This document shows positions 9,252 through 17,173 of a stretch of DNA of 64,000 nt, one piece after another; positions within the stretch are counted from its first letter, which is position 1, and each line of letters begins with the position of its first letter. The DNA is from Mariprofundus aestuarium (GTDB lineage Bacteria; Pseudomonadota; Zetaproteobacteria; Mariprofundales; Mariprofundaceae). The notes beneath the pieces are model-generated. The model was not told where the DNA came from. It did not search any database and saw nothing but the letters and a program-made list of their open reading frames with translations. The translations under genes and the position numbers were made by a program. The stretch spans positions 1,915,001-1,979,000 of the forward strand of contig NZ_CP018799.1 in the NCBI RefSeq assembly GCF_002795805.1. The letters run 5' to 3'.

Positions 9252-9813
9252 TGGAAACCTCCAATACACCATTGGTTAAATGGTATGTTTTTCCACAGCA
9301 GTCGGCGACCGCATTTTCATTCATCGACAACTTCTCTCCACACGCACAAACCCACCCCTTTATCCGGGCTGGATTACCATATACAAGCGCATGCGCAGGG
9401 ATATTCGTTGTCACCACACTACCCGCACCAACCAATGCGCACTCACCAACTTCTAAACCAGGAAGCATGGTAGCATTAGCTCCAATGCTACACCCGACCC
9501 GCAGCACCGTGTTAGCGTATTGACTAGGATAGACCTTGCTTCTAGGGACCCTGTCGTTGGTAAACGTGGCATTAGGCCCAATAAAAACATCATCCTCAAC
9601 TGTAACGCCACTCCAAAGGTGAACACCGCATTTGACGGTGACCCTATTCCCCATAAGAACGCCTGTCTCGATGAAGGTATGGTCACAAATATTGCAGTCC
9701 TCACCAACTACTGCGCCAGAGTTAATATGTGCAAACGCCCAAACTCTTGTACCACTCCCTACTTGAGCCCCTTCATCAACCAGCCCTTGCGAATGCACAA
9801 AAAAATCAGTCAT
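9241..9813 (-). CDS. fdtC: Sugar N-acetyltransferase, left-handed beta-helix (FdtC/WlbB-like)
   Basis: 190 aa. Hexapeptide repeats run through most of the protein (e.g. GSGTRVWAFAHINSGAVVGEDCNICDHTFIETGVLMG), followed by the CoA-binding GAGSVVTTNIPAHALVYGNPARIKGW typical of this superfamily. A short C-terminal Cys-rich tail (CACGE and CCGKTYHL) resembles the small tail seen in several homologues and may bind a metal. It probably N-acetylates the 3-amino-3,6-dideoxyhexose made by RmlA-RmlB-FdtA-FdtB. The ATG overlaps the end of rmlB by eight bases. Confidence 0.82.
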   Translation of the reverse strand: MTDFFVHSQGLVDEGAQVGSGTRVWAFAHINSGAVVGEDCNICDHTFIETGVLMGNRVTVKCGVHLWSGVTVEDDVFIGPNATFTNDRVPRSKVYPSQYANTVLRVGCSIGANATMLPGLEVGECALVGAGSVVTTNIPAHALVYGNPARIKGWVCACGEKLSMNENAVADCCGKTYHLTNGVLEVSSVA

Positions 9814-10813
9814 GATAGTACCAACTTACCGTTTTCCTGATGCCTGTTTCAAATGTTTCTGAAGGAGTCCACTCAAGGTCAGATCGCATTTTCTCTGCAT
9901 TAATGGCATAGCGCCAGTCATGGCCGGGGCGATCCTTTACAAAGGTGATTAACTTCTCATGCGGTGCATTTTCCGGCGCGTGCCTGTCCATCAACTGACA
10001 AATCAATCGGCAGATATCGATATTCTTCCACTCATTGATACCCCCGATATTGTACACTTCACCCAGCTGCCCTTTGCGAATGACCGCATCTATTCCTGAA
10101 CAATGATCCTCAACATAGAGCCAGTCGCGGATATTGGAACCATCGCCGTAAACAGGAATTGGAGTGCCATTTACGCAGTTGCGAATAATCGTAGGGATCA
10201 GTTTTTCACTATGCTGAAAAGGACCATAATTATTAGAACAATTCGTAGTTGTTACCGGCAATCCATAGGTATGAAAGTAAGCCCTAACCAAGTGATCAGA
10301 ACCAGCCTTAGAGGCTGAGTAGGGTGAGTTCGGTGCATAGGGTGTGGTTTCGGAAAAGGCAGGATCATCCACCTCAAGCGTTCCATAAACCTCATCGGTA
10401 GATATATGGTGAAATCGACATTCACCCTTGCCCCACTTTTTCTCTTTCTGCCAATAGTTCCGGGCCGCATCAAGCAACGTAAATGTGCCCATCACATTGG
10501 TTTTAACAAAGACCTCAGGGCCTGAAATAGAGTTATCGACATGAGACTCGGCAGCGAAATGAACTATGGTATCAATCTTATAGTCACGCAGCAGCTTATC
10601 AACCAGCTCACGATCGCAAATATCGCCCTGCACAAAGTCATGGCGCGACTCATCCGCCAGATCCTTAAGATTAATCAGTGAACCAGCATAGGTCAGCAGG
10701 TCAAGATTCACAATCCGCACATCCGGATCACTGGCCAGCATATAACGCACATAGTTGCAGCCGATAAAGCCGGCTCCGCCGGTAACCAGCATATTTACAG
10801 GTTTATATGTCAT
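9806..10813 (-). CDS. rmlB: dTDP-glucose 4,6-dehydratase
   Basis: 335 aa from the ATG at 10813 (TGATG overlap with rmlA). Extended short-chain dehydrogenase: GGAGFIG at 12-18 binds NAD+; STDEVYG provides the Thr139-Asp140-Glu141 catalytic set; Tyr165 and Lys169 form the YxxxK pair. It converts dTDP-glucose to dTDP-4-oxo-6-deoxyglucose in the cytoplasm, the branch point for FdtA. There is no rmlC or rmlD nearby, so the local pathway leads to the amino sugar rather than to rhamnose. Confidence 0.95.
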   Translation of the reverse strand: MTYKPVNMLVTGGAGFIGCNYVRYMLASDPDVRIVNLDLLTYAGSLINLKDLADESRHDFVQGDICDRELVDKLLRDYKIDTIVHFAAESHVDNSISGPEVFVKTNVMGTFTLLDAARNYWQKEKKWGKGECRFHHISTDEVYGTLEVDDPAFSETTPYAPNSPYSASKAGSDHLVRAYFHTYGLPVTTTNCSNNYGPFQHSEKLIPTIIRNCVNGTPIPVYGDGSNIRDWLYVEDHCSGIDAVIRKGQLGEVYNIGGINEWKNIDICRLICQLMDRHAPENAPHEKLITFVKDRPGHDWRYAINAEKMRSDLEWTPSETFETGIRKTVSWYYHD

Positions 10814-11682
10814 CAATATTCCCTTAATAATGAACTGAGGTAGTCACCATAGCCGCTTTTACCCAATGCTTCAGACAACGACTGCAGCTGGAAACCATCA
10901 ATATATCCCAAGCGCCATGCCACCTCTTCCGGACAACCTATCTTTAAACCCTGCCTTCGTTCAACAACCTCAACGTAGCGTGCTGCATCCATCAATGATT
11001 CGTGTGTGCCTGTGTCCAGCCAGGCAATGCCACGCCCCATTGGCTCCACTCTTAATTCACCACTCTGAAGATACGCCCTGTTCACATCGGTAATTTCCAG
11101 CTCACCTCGAACAGATGGTTTTAGACCTGCTGCGATATCTACAACCCTGTTATCATAAAAGTAGAGGCCTGTAACAGCCCAGTGGCTCTTAGGTTTTTCC
11201 GGCTTCTCCTCAATCGAGACGGCTTTATAACCATCTTTAAACTCCACCACACCATAGCGCTCCGGGTCCCTCACCCTGTATGCAAAAACCGTCGCACCCG
11301 ATGATTGACTGGCAGCCCCCTGAAGCTGCTTGACCATGCCTTGTCCGTAAAAAATATTGTCGCCAAGAATCAGGGCAACAGAATCATCCCCTATAAACTC
11401 ACGGCCAATGGTAAATGCCTGTGCCAACCCATCAGGACTTGGTTGCTCAGCATAGGAGAGCTTCAATCCCCATTGCGAGCCATCACCAAGCAGCCGCTCG
11501 AAGTTCGGCAAATCAGTCGGAGTGGAGATAATCAGAATTTCACGTATGCCGGCCAGCATCAGGGTGGAGAGCGGATAATAGATCATCGGCTTGTCATACA
11601 CCGGCATCAGCTGTTTACTGACCGAAAGCGTTAACGGATGCAGGCGTGTACCTGACCCTCCAGCTAAGATAATCCCCTTCAA
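10813..11682 (-). CDS. rmlA: Glucose-1-phosphate thymidylyltransferase
   Basis: 289 aa from a TTG at 11682 preceded by GGGAGG at five bases, giving the usual [16 protein letters not shown] start; GTG codons at 11688 and 11700 are less well placed. The GGSGTR nucleotide-binding loop is at 8-13, and LGDNIFYG at 106-113 carries the metal-binding Asp. It makes dTDP-glucose from dTTP and glucose-1-phosphate, feeding RmlB. First gene of the minus-strand polysaccharide operon, so the operon promoter should lie in the 11.69-11.9 kb region. Confidence 0.95.
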   Translation of the reverse strand: MKGIILAGGSGTRLHPLTLSVSKQLMPVYDKPMIYYPLSTLMLAGIREILIISTPTDLPNFERLLGDGSQWGLKLSYAEQPSPDGLAQAFTIGREFIGDDSVALILGDNIFYGQGMVKQLQGAASQSSGATVFAYRVRDPERYGVVEFKDGYKAVSIEEKPEKPKSHWAVTGLYFYDNRVVDIAAGLKPSVRGELEITDVNRAYLQSGELRVEPMGRGIAWLDTGTHESLMDAARYVEVVERRQGLKIGCPEEVAWRLGYIDGFQLQSLSEALGKSGYGDYLSSLLREY

Positions 11683-11864
11683 CGCCACCTCCCTCCCCAC
11701 AAATTCTTTTTCACAGCCAACAACCGCGACCAGATCAACGAAACGCCCTAAAGCAAGTCAAACTTGAGTTTAGCAGGCTATTTGGCACTTTGTAGGATCT
11801 ATGTAATCGGCATCACTCATCTCCAGCACCGCAAACGCTATCAGAAGACACGTCCAGCAAACCA

Positions 11865-11881
11865 CCCCCCCCCCAAAAAAA
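11865..11881. repeat. C10A7 homopolymer tract
   Basis: Ten consecutive C followed by seven A in the gap between rmlA and alr. Such a tract can slip during replication. It is non-coding here and lies about 180 bp upstream of the rmlA start and about 120 bp upstream of alr, so length changes could alter promoter spacing for either gene. No promoter elements could be placed around it with confidence. Confidence 0.8.
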
Positions 11882-11896
11882 CAATAAAGCTACATA

Positions 11897-11981
11897 AGAC
11901 ATGCTAACAATCACCTTTGACGTGATCGAGATTTCAGACATGCTAACAATCACCTTTGACGTGATCGAGATTTCAGACATG
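11897..11981. repeat. Perfect 39-bp tandem duplication plus 7-bp third start
   Basis: The unit beginning AGACATGCTAACAATCACC occupies 11897-11935 and is repeated without a mismatch at 11936-11974. The first seven bases (AGACATG) recur at 11975-11981 before the sequence diverges. The array ends 8 bp before the alr start codon, so it forms most of the alr leader. The unit is a multiple of three and open in one plus frame, but no ribosome site or sequence character supports a real protein. Confidence 0.95.
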
Positions 11982-11989
11982 ATTCCAAT

Positions 11990-13057
11990 ATGTCCCGACC
12001 TGCTATTGCCCAGATCAATCTCGATCATCTTCGTCATAACTATCGCCTGCTCAATCAAAGAGTTGGCCAAAGTGAAATCATGGCCGTAGTTAAGGCCAAT
12101 GCCTATGGGCACGATCAGTCTCTGGTCGGCCCTATCCTGCTTGAAGAGGGATGCAGGAGTTTCGGGGTCACCGATGCCACAGAAGGCTCAGAGTTGCGCG
12201 CGATCATTGGCAAGCACAACAGCACGGAGATCACCCTGCTTTCCGGAGTGTTTGATGCAGAGGATGCAGGCCTTTGTCTTGATTGCAGACTCACGCCGGC
12301 GATCACCGAGCTCAACCAGATCGAACTTCTAACCAAAGCTGGATTCAACGGTGACATCTGGCTTAAATTTGATTCGGGCATGAACCGGCTTGGAGCAGCT
12401 GACCCTGCCACGCTTTTCTCTCTGGTCAGTGATGCAGGACTGCATGTGCATGGGTTCATGTCGCACCTTGCCTGTGCTGATGAGCCGGAACACCCGATGA
12501 ATCTTGCACAAGCCAAAAACTTTTTCGAAACCTGCAACCTGATCTCACCCGACACACCCAAATCACTGCTCAACAGTGCAGGCCTGATCTCGCTTCAAGA
12601 CTATGCTTTTGATGTAGTTCGCCCAGGCATTGCGCTTTACGGCGCAGAACCTGTACCTGATCAACCCTTTGGGCTGAAACCTGTGATGTCCCTGACCGGA
12701 GAGGTCATGCAGATCAGGGAGGTTCAAGCAGGCGCATCAGTCTCCTATGGCGCCACCTTCATTTCAGAAAAAACCATGAAGGTTGCAGTTGTCAGCATGG
12801 GTTATGCCGACGGCATACCCCGCCCCCTCTCCAATCAGGGGGCTGTTTATATTCGCGGTGAAAAACACCCTATTATCGGGCGCGTCTGTATGGACTATAC
12901 TATGGTTGATATCAGCAACAGCGAGGTTCAACCGGGGGATAGCGTGGAGTTCTGGGGTGAACATATTTCAACTAATGAAGTAGCGGCAGAGATCGGCACG
13001 ATAAGCTACACGCTCTTCACCGGCGTTGGTGAGCGGGTAAGGAGACAAGCGGTGTGA
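11990..13057 (+). CDS. alr: Alanine racemase
   Basis: 355 aa. A fold-type III PLP enzyme that interconverts L- and D-alanine for peptidoglycan. AVVKANAYGHD places the PLP lysine at residue 35; VSYGATFIS near residue 250 carries the catalytic tyrosine; GYADGIPR and GRVCMDYTMVDI are standard C-terminal blocks. Upstream is only a weak ribosome-binding site, immediately after the 39-bp duplication, so expression may depend on that leader. The TGA overlaps the GTG of mlaE, linking cell-wall and outer-membrane lipid genes in one transcript. Confidence 0.95.
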   Translation: MSRPAIAQINLDHLRHNYRLLNQRVGQSEIMAVVKANAYGHDQSLVGPILLEEGCRSFGVTDATEGSELRAIIGKHNSTEITLLSGVFDAEDAGLCLDCRLTPAITELNQIELLTKAGFNGDIWLKFDSGMNRLGAADPATLFSLVSDAGLHVHGFMSHLACADEPEHPMNLAQAKNFFETCNLISPDTPKSLLNSAGLISLQDYAFDVVRPGIALYGAEPVPDQPFGLKPVMSLTGEVMQIREVQAGASVSYGATFISEKTMKVAVVSMGYADGIPRPLSNQGAVYIRGEKHPIIGRVCMDYTMVDISNSEVQPGDSVEFWGEHISTNEVAAEIGTISYTLFTGVGERVRRQAV

Positions 13058-13827
13058 TCAACATGCTGACGGCGACCGGGAAAATCGTGGAGAACCTCTG
13101 TCTCAGACTGGGGCTCTACGCTTACACCTTCGGTCGCGCCGTCAGCAGGATGGGCTCCAGGCCCTGGCACCTGCGCATGCTTCTTCAACAGGCAGAAGAG
13201 GTTGGCGTTCAATCACTTCCAGTCGTGCTGCTCACAGCCCTCTTCACCGGCATGGTGCTGGCACTGCAGTCCTACATTGTATTCCACCGCTTTGCTGCCG
13301 AAAGCCTGACCGGGCTCGTTGTATCGATGTCGGTTGTTCGCGAACTCGGCCCCGTTCTGGTCGGGCTGATGGTCGCAGGGCGCGTAGGTGCCTCATTTGC
13401 CGCAGAACTGGGCACCATGCGCGTCACCGAACAGATTGATGCGCTATGGACCCTCTCCACCGACCCCGTTCGGTACCTGATTATCCCACGTATCATTGCC
13501 GTGACTGCCATGATGCCGCTGCTTGCCGTAGTCGCTGATTTTGTCGGCATCTACGGTGGTTACGCGATAAGCGTATATGCGCTCGATCAGAATCCGGCCG
13601 TTTATATTGAAAATACAACCATCTACATGGAACTGGACGATTTCTATTCGGGAATTGTGAAAGCCGGATTTTTTGGAATGTTGATTGGTATCATAGGCTG
13701 CACCGAGGGCTTCAACTGCAAGGGAGGGGCTGAAGGAGTCGGCAAGGCAACAACCCGCGCTGTGGTCATCTCCTGCATGAGCATCCTGATCTCAGACTAT
13801 TTCCTCACTGCATGGATGTTCGGATGA
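13054..13827 (+). CDS. mlaE: Phospholipid-transport ABC permease MlaE
   Basis: 257 aa from GTG (GTGA overlap with alr, AAGGAG nine bases upstream). MlaE/YrbE family: an N-terminal amphipathic region, then hydrophobic segments with TALFTGMVLALQSY, the family-typical VVRELGPVLVGLMVAGRVGASFAAELGTMRVTEQIDAL, and C-terminal KAGFFGMLIGIIGCTEG. It forms the membrane core of the MlaFEDB complex that moves phospholipids between inner and outer membranes. The co-transcribed MlaF and MlaD complete three of its parts; mlaB and mlaC are not adjacent. Confidence 0.93.
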   Translation: MINMLTATGKIVENLCLRLGLYAYTFGRAVSRMGSRPWHLRMLLQQAEEVGVQSLPVVLLTALFTGMVLALQSYIVFHRFAAESLTGLVVSMSVVRELGPVLVGLMVAGRVGASFAAELGTMRVTEQIDALWTLSTDPVRYLIIPRIIAVTAMMPLLAVVADFVGIYGGYAISVYALDQNPAVYIENTTIYMELDDFYSGIVKAGFFGMLIGIIGCTEGFNCKGGAEGVGKATTRAVVISCMSILISDYFLTAWMFG

Positions 13828-14624
13828 GCGACAATCAGGTCCCACGCATCAGCATCCGCGGCCTCTCCAAGCGCTTCGGGGAGAAGGTCATCCTCGATGA
13901 TGTAAATCTCGATATCATGCCGGGCCGCTCCACCACTGTAATTGGCATGTCCGGCACAGGAAAAAGTGTGCTGATCAAATGCATCCTCGGCATTCTGAAG
14001 CCGGATGCCGGAGAGATTCTGGTCGACGGTGAAAACTGGCTGAAACTCAGCGAACATGAGCACCTGAAACGGATGAAGCGTATCGGCATGCTGTTTCAGG
14101 CCGGCGCCCTCTTCGATTCCCTTACTGTCTGGGAGAATGTCTCCTTCGCCCTGTTGCGCAAGGGCGTGGATAAAAAATCAGCCAAAGAGCGCGCCATTGA
14201 AGTACTGGACTGGGTCGGCCTGCATAATATCGAGGACCTCATGCCTGCAGAGCTATCCGGTGGCATGGCCAAACGTGTCGGACTTGCGCGCACCATCTGC
14301 CATAAACCAGACATCGTTTTTCTCGATGAACCCACCACAGGGCTGGACCCGATCATGTCCGATGTAATCAACCGTTTGATTGCACGCATGCACAGGGATT
14401 CAGGCGCCACGATTCTCAGCATCACCCACGACATGAAAAGTGCCGCCATGATCAGCGACCAGATTGCTCTGCTCTGCCACGGGCGCGTGCATAGGCAAAT
14501 CCCATCTGAGCAGCTAGACTCGGATCAGGATCCCATGCTTCGCCAGTTTATCGAAGGGCGCGCCGAGGGCCCGATCAACTGCAGCGACTGGGGCAAAGAG
14601 ATGGAGGTGGCCGTACAACCATGA
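13824..14624 (+). CDS. mlaF: Phospholipid-transport ABC ATPase MlaF
   Basis: 266 aa from the ATG at 13824 overlapping the mlaE stop (ATGA). Walker A GMSGTGKS at 41-48; ABC signature LSGGMAKRVGLAR; Walker B IVFLDEPTTGLDP; ITHDMKSA switch histidine. GMLFQAGALFDSLTVWENV is characteristic of the MlaF subfamily. It powers MlaE-dependent phospholipid transport from the cytoplasmic face. The stop overlaps the mlaD start. Confidence 0.94.
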   Translation: MSDNQVPRISIRGLSKRFGEKVILDDVNLDIMPGRSTTVIGMSGTGKSVLIKCILGILKPDAGEILVDGENWLKLSEHEHLKRMKRIGMLFQAGALFDSLTVWENVSFALLRKGVDKKSAKERAIEVLDWVGLHNIEDLMPAELSGGMAKRVGLARTICHKPDIVFLDEPTTGLDPIMSDVINRLIARMHRDSGATILSITHDMKSAAMISDQIALLCHGRVHRQIPSEQLDSDQDPMLRQFIEGRAEGPINCSDWGKEMEVAVQP

Positions 14625-15628
14625 ATCCGCATGCACGTCTTGGAGCCTTTGTGCTGGCAGCCCTTCTCCTGCTTGCCTTTGCCACCGGTAAAGTTGGCGA
14701 TATCGTCTGGCTGGAACAGGAAAACCATATTGTCGAAGCCGAGTTCGATGACACTCTCGGACTGGATGTTCAATCACCGGTTCTCATGGCTGGCGTTAAG
14801 GTCGGTGTCGTACAGGAGATCGGCCTGAGGGATGGCCTCGCAGTAGTTCGAATTGCCTTAAAACCTGACGTAAAATTACCTGCCTCCACCCGCGCAAGCA
14901 TCATCGGCCGGGGTCTGGTCGGCGAGAAAAACCTAGCTCTTACAGCAGATTCGAATGACACTGAACTACTTCCTGACGGCGCAACCATCCCCTCCGACCC
15001 CTCCGGTGATATTAATACATTTATCACCAAAGCCTCGAGCATTACCGATGATATTCAATCCCTCACCAGGGCGCTCTCTTCCGGCATTGGAGATGGTGAA
15101 GGCAAACAGAATCTTCAGCAATTGATCAAAAGCAGCAGCCAGGCTACCACCGAGCTTTCAGCCATGATCAAAGAGAATCGGGAGCAAATCCGTAGCACCA
15201 CCGAATCGATGAACAGAACCATGAAGAAGCTTGAGGTGGAGCTTCCTGCTATCCTCATGGACCTACGTAAGGCCAGCCGCAATATTAATCAACTTGTCAG
15301 CAACCACCGCAAGGATCTCGACACATTTGCTACAGAGCTACCGAAAACAGCCAGAGCCGGTCGAGAATTTTTCGAAAAAGGAACTGAAGCAACAGAGAAC
15401 CTCAATGCATCGCTGATCGACAACCGAGAAAACCTCTATCGCACACTATTTGAACTACGCAAGGCATCTGAGAACCTGGAAGCATTTTCTGGCGATATCC
15501 GGCGCAACCCATGGAAACTGATGAAGGAGAAGCCAGAGATCAAAGCCGACCGCAAGGCTCGTCAGGAGAAGATGGAGGAGATGTTGATGACCACAGGCAG
15601 GATGGGTATTGCTCCAACATACAAATAA
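14621..15628 (+). CDS. mlaD: Phospholipid-transport MCE-domain protein MlaD
   Basis: 335 aa. One N-terminal membrane anchor (LGAFVLAALLLLAFATG), then the MCE domain (about residues 38-120: VEAEFDDTLGLDVQSPVLMAGVKVGVV and GRGLVGEKNLAL). A long C-terminal helical/coiled-coil tail rich in Asn, Arg and Glu runs from about 150 to 320. E. coli MlaD is about 183 aa, so the extra ~150 residues are notable and resemble longer Mce-type proteins that build periplasmic barrels or needles. ATGA overlap with mlaF. Confidence 0.9.
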   Translation: MNPHARLGAFVLAALLLLAFATGKVGDIVWLEQENHIVEAEFDDTLGLDVQSPVLMAGVKVGVVQEIGLRDGLAVVRIALKPDVKLPASTRASIIGRGLVGEKNLALTADSNDTELLPDGATIPSDPSGDINTFITKASSITDDIQSLTRALSSGIGDGEGKQNLQQLIKSSSQATTELSAMIKENREQIRSTTESMNRTMKKLEVELPAILMDLRKASRNINQLVSNHRKDLDTFATELPKTARAGREFFEKGTEATENLNASLIDNRENLYRTLFELRKASENLEAFSGDIRRNPWKLMKEKPEIKADRKARQEKMEEMLMTTGRMGIAPTYK

Positions 15629-16418
15629 ACAGACGGTGGGTTTCATTGCGCTAATATTGCCTGTGGCCACCCTCGCACTTACACCTCTATCTGCATATGC
15701 AGAAACACCGTTTGAAGCATCACAACAACTTATCGAAACCGGGCAAATTACCGAAGCCAGACGGACACTGGAATTGGAATTGCGCCTACGACCGGAAAAC
15801 ATTGAAGCTCGCTATAATCTGGCCGTTCTCCTGGAAGAGAGTGACCATCAACCTGAGGCCATAGCCCTATACCAGAAAAATTTGGAAAAAGCCGTGCGAC
15901 ACCTTCCCAGCCTGATTAATCTGGCATCAGCACTGGAGCGATCAGGCAGAATATCCGAGGCACAGCAGTGGCTTGAAAAGGGAACTAAAGAGATTAAACA
16001 TGAAGCTACTCCGTGGTATCTGCTGGCCATGATGTCCGAAAGGCGTGGTGACAACATAACTGCTAACACGCTGTATCAGAAAGCCCTTAAAGCTGATCCG
16101 CTTAACGGGTTTGCTTATCTACACTACGCGATATTTCAGTCAGGCAATGACGTTGGCGACCGTGGAATTAAGTACGGCGCTAAGGCTATCAGGCTGCTGC
16201 CTAAGTGCGCTCCATGCTGGAGCTCTTATGGCACCATCCTGCAGCATGTAGGCAAAGATGGAGAGGCTCTCGATGCTTACCAACGCAGCCTCTCTATCGA
16301 TACAGATATAAATACCCGAAAAAAACTTATAGGTCTCTTACGCAGGATGGGAGAGGTTGAAAGAGCAGAGAGGATGCAACTCGGAATCAATGCATGGCAG
16401 AGAAACCACAAAGAGTAG
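15609..16418 (+). CDS. Secreted TPR protein at the end of the mla operon
   Basis: 269 aa from TTG, overlapping mlaD by 20 bases. An N-terminal signal peptide (VGFIALILPVATLALTPLSAYA, likely cleaved before ETPF) is followed by about six tetratricopeptide repeats (e.g. EARYNLAVLLEESDHQPEAIALYQ). TPRs bind other proteins, and the position suggests a periplasmic partner of the Mla system, but that is inference. It is not MlaC, which has a different fold. A later GTG at codon 10 could also be the start. Confidence 0.75.
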   Translation: MLQHTNKQTVGFIALILPVATLALTPLSAYAETPFEASQQLIETGQITEARRTLELELRLRPENIEARYNLAVLLEESDHQPEAIALYQKNLEKAVRHLPSLINLASALERSGRISEAQQWLEKGTKEIKHEATPWYLLAMMSERRGDNITANTLYQKALKADPLNGFAYLHYAIFQSGNDVGDRGIKYGAKAIRLLPKCAPCWSSYGTILQHVGKDGEALDAYQRSLSIDTDINTRKKLIGLLRRMGEVERAERMQLGINAWQRNHKE

Positions 16419-16595
16419 TACCCTAAGAAAAACCCAAAATCGGATTCAAAAATGAGTCATCGGGCAAAGCGTACGACACGACTCCGGGCACCGATGCCCT
16501 TCGCCCTTCAGGTCGCCGCCGTTCCTCCGCCATTCGGATTTACTTTATTATCCTGTAAATCCGTCGACAATTTTGCAGGAGAGAAAAATTGCACA

Positions 16596-16626
16596 CACGA
16601 TACGTGCAACATACGCACGTATCGTG
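16596..16626. repeat. Perfect 12-bp inverted repeat, 7-nt spacer
   Basis: CACGATACGTGC at 16596-16607 and its exact complement GCACGTATCGTG at 16615-16626 flank AACATAC. No T-run follows in either direction, so it is not a standard terminator. The inner half (TACGTGC-N7-GCACGTA) resembles the second inverted repeat at 16673-16693. Confidence 0.9.
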
Positions 16627-16672
16627 CACCAAGAACGTGGATTTTCATCACACCCTAGTACAAAAAGACCGT

Positions 16673-16693
16673 AACGTGCATTCATCGCACGTT
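16673..16693. repeat. Perfect 7-bp inverted repeat, 7-nt spacer, related to 16596-16626
   Basis: AACGTGC at 16673-16679 and GCACGTT at 16687-16693 flank ATTCATC. Core and spacer length are the same as in the neighbouring inverted repeat (ACGTGC-N7-GCACGT). The centres are about 72 bp apart. Confidence 0.85.
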
Positions 16694-16712
16694 TATATGG
16701 TATATATCATAG

Positions 16713-16746
16713 TAAAAAAAAGCCCCCGACGTTACCGTCGGGGGCT
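16713..16746 (-). terminator. Rho-independent terminator of the tRNA cluster
   Basis: An 11-bp stem (AGCCCCCGACG with CGTCGGGGGCT) around a four-base loop, followed on the minus strand by eight T. It lies seven bases beyond the 3' end of the last tRNA-Asp. Confidence 0.9.
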
Positions 16747-16753
16747 TAGTATA

Positions 16754-16830
16754 TGGCGGAGCGGACGGGACTCGAACCCGCGACCTCCGGCGTGACAGGC
16801 CGGCATTCTAACCAACTGAACTACCGCTCC
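16754..16830 (-). tRNA. tRNA-Asp (GTC), copy 1
   Basis: 77 nt including encoded CCA. The 5' GGAGCGG pairs with CCGCTCC, the anticodon loop is CTGTCAC (GTC), and the T-loop is GGTTCGAGTCC. Sequence identical to the copy at 16997-17073. It lies 24 bp after tRNA-Val copy 1 with no terminator between, so the pair is probably co-transcribed. Confidence 0.97.
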
Positions 16831-16854
16831 ATAGTGGTGATCAGTTTTTCAAGA

Positions 16855-16930
16855 TGGTGGGCGCTGCAGGGTTCGAACCTGCGACCTACGGCTTGTAAGG
16901 CCGTTGCTCTCCCAGCTGAGCTAAGCGCCC
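16855..16930 (-). tRNA. tRNA-Val (TAC), copy 1
   Basis: 76 nt with encoded CCA. The acceptor stem GGGCGCT pairs with AGCGCCC, the anticodon loop is CTTACAA (TAC), and the T-loop is GGTTCGAACCC. Identical to the copy at 17174-17249. Confidence 0.97.
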
Positions 16931-16966
16931 ATCTTCAGCAGAATACAAATGCACCCTGCTGGTGTT

Positions 16967-16992
16967 AAAAACGAGCCCCCTCGAAGGGGCTC
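16967..16992 (-). terminator. Terminator after tRNA-Asp copy 2
   Basis: GAGCCCC/GGGGCTC stem with a short CTCGAA loop, followed on the minus strand by GTTTTT. It separates the two tRNA pairs, implying a separate promoter for the downstream pair. Confidence 0.8.
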
Positions 16993-16996
16993 AAAG

Positions 16997-17073
16997 TGGC
17001 GGAGCGGACGGGACTCGAACCCGCGACCTCCGGCGTGACAGGCCGGCATTCTAACCAACTGAACTACCGCTCC
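16997..17073 (-). tRNA. tRNA-Asp (GTC), copy 2
   Basis: 77 nt, identical to copy 1, with encoded CCA and anticodon loop CTGTCAC. Its own terminator follows directly (16967-16992), and another terminator (17136-17169) precedes it on the minus strand. Confidence 0.97.
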
Positions 17074-17135
17074 AGCGGCAGGGGCGCAAAGTAATAACTT
17101 ACTCCCCTAAAATCAACTAATAATATGTTGATAGG

Positions 17136-17169
17136 AAAAAAGGCTCCGCATAAGAAACACAGAGCCTTT
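17136..17169 (-). terminator. Terminator after tRNA-Val copy 2
   Basis: AAAGGCTC/GAGCCTTT inverted repeat with a 15-nt loop, followed on the minus strand by six T. It lies five bases after the 3' end of tRNA-Val copy 2. Confidence 0.75.
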
Positions 17170-17173
17170 AAAA

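Larger units (their letters stand above)
16419..16753. other. Intergenic region between mla operon and tRNA cluster
   Basis: 335 bp without a convincing gene. A 68-codon plus-strand frame (16452-16658) exists but has no ribosome site and an odd composition. The region holds two related inverted repeats and the terminator of the tRNA cluster, each listed separately. The 16445-16590 part, rich in short CG-rich words and with a GATTTAC/GTAAATC inverted pair, looks like an intergenic element rather than a gene. Confidence 0.6.

Noticed and set aside
11901-12089. 62-codon frame covering the 39-bp duplication
   Set aside because: Overlaps the true alr start and has no ribosome site; the repeat is open merely because 39 is a multiple of three.
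16452-16658. 68-codon frame in the intergenic region
   Set aside because: No ribosome site, unusual composition, and it runs through the inverted repeat; treated as an intergenic element instead.
16589-16968. Plus-strand frames across the tRNA-Asp/tRNA-Val genes
   Set aside because: They are antisense readings of tRNA genes and terminators.
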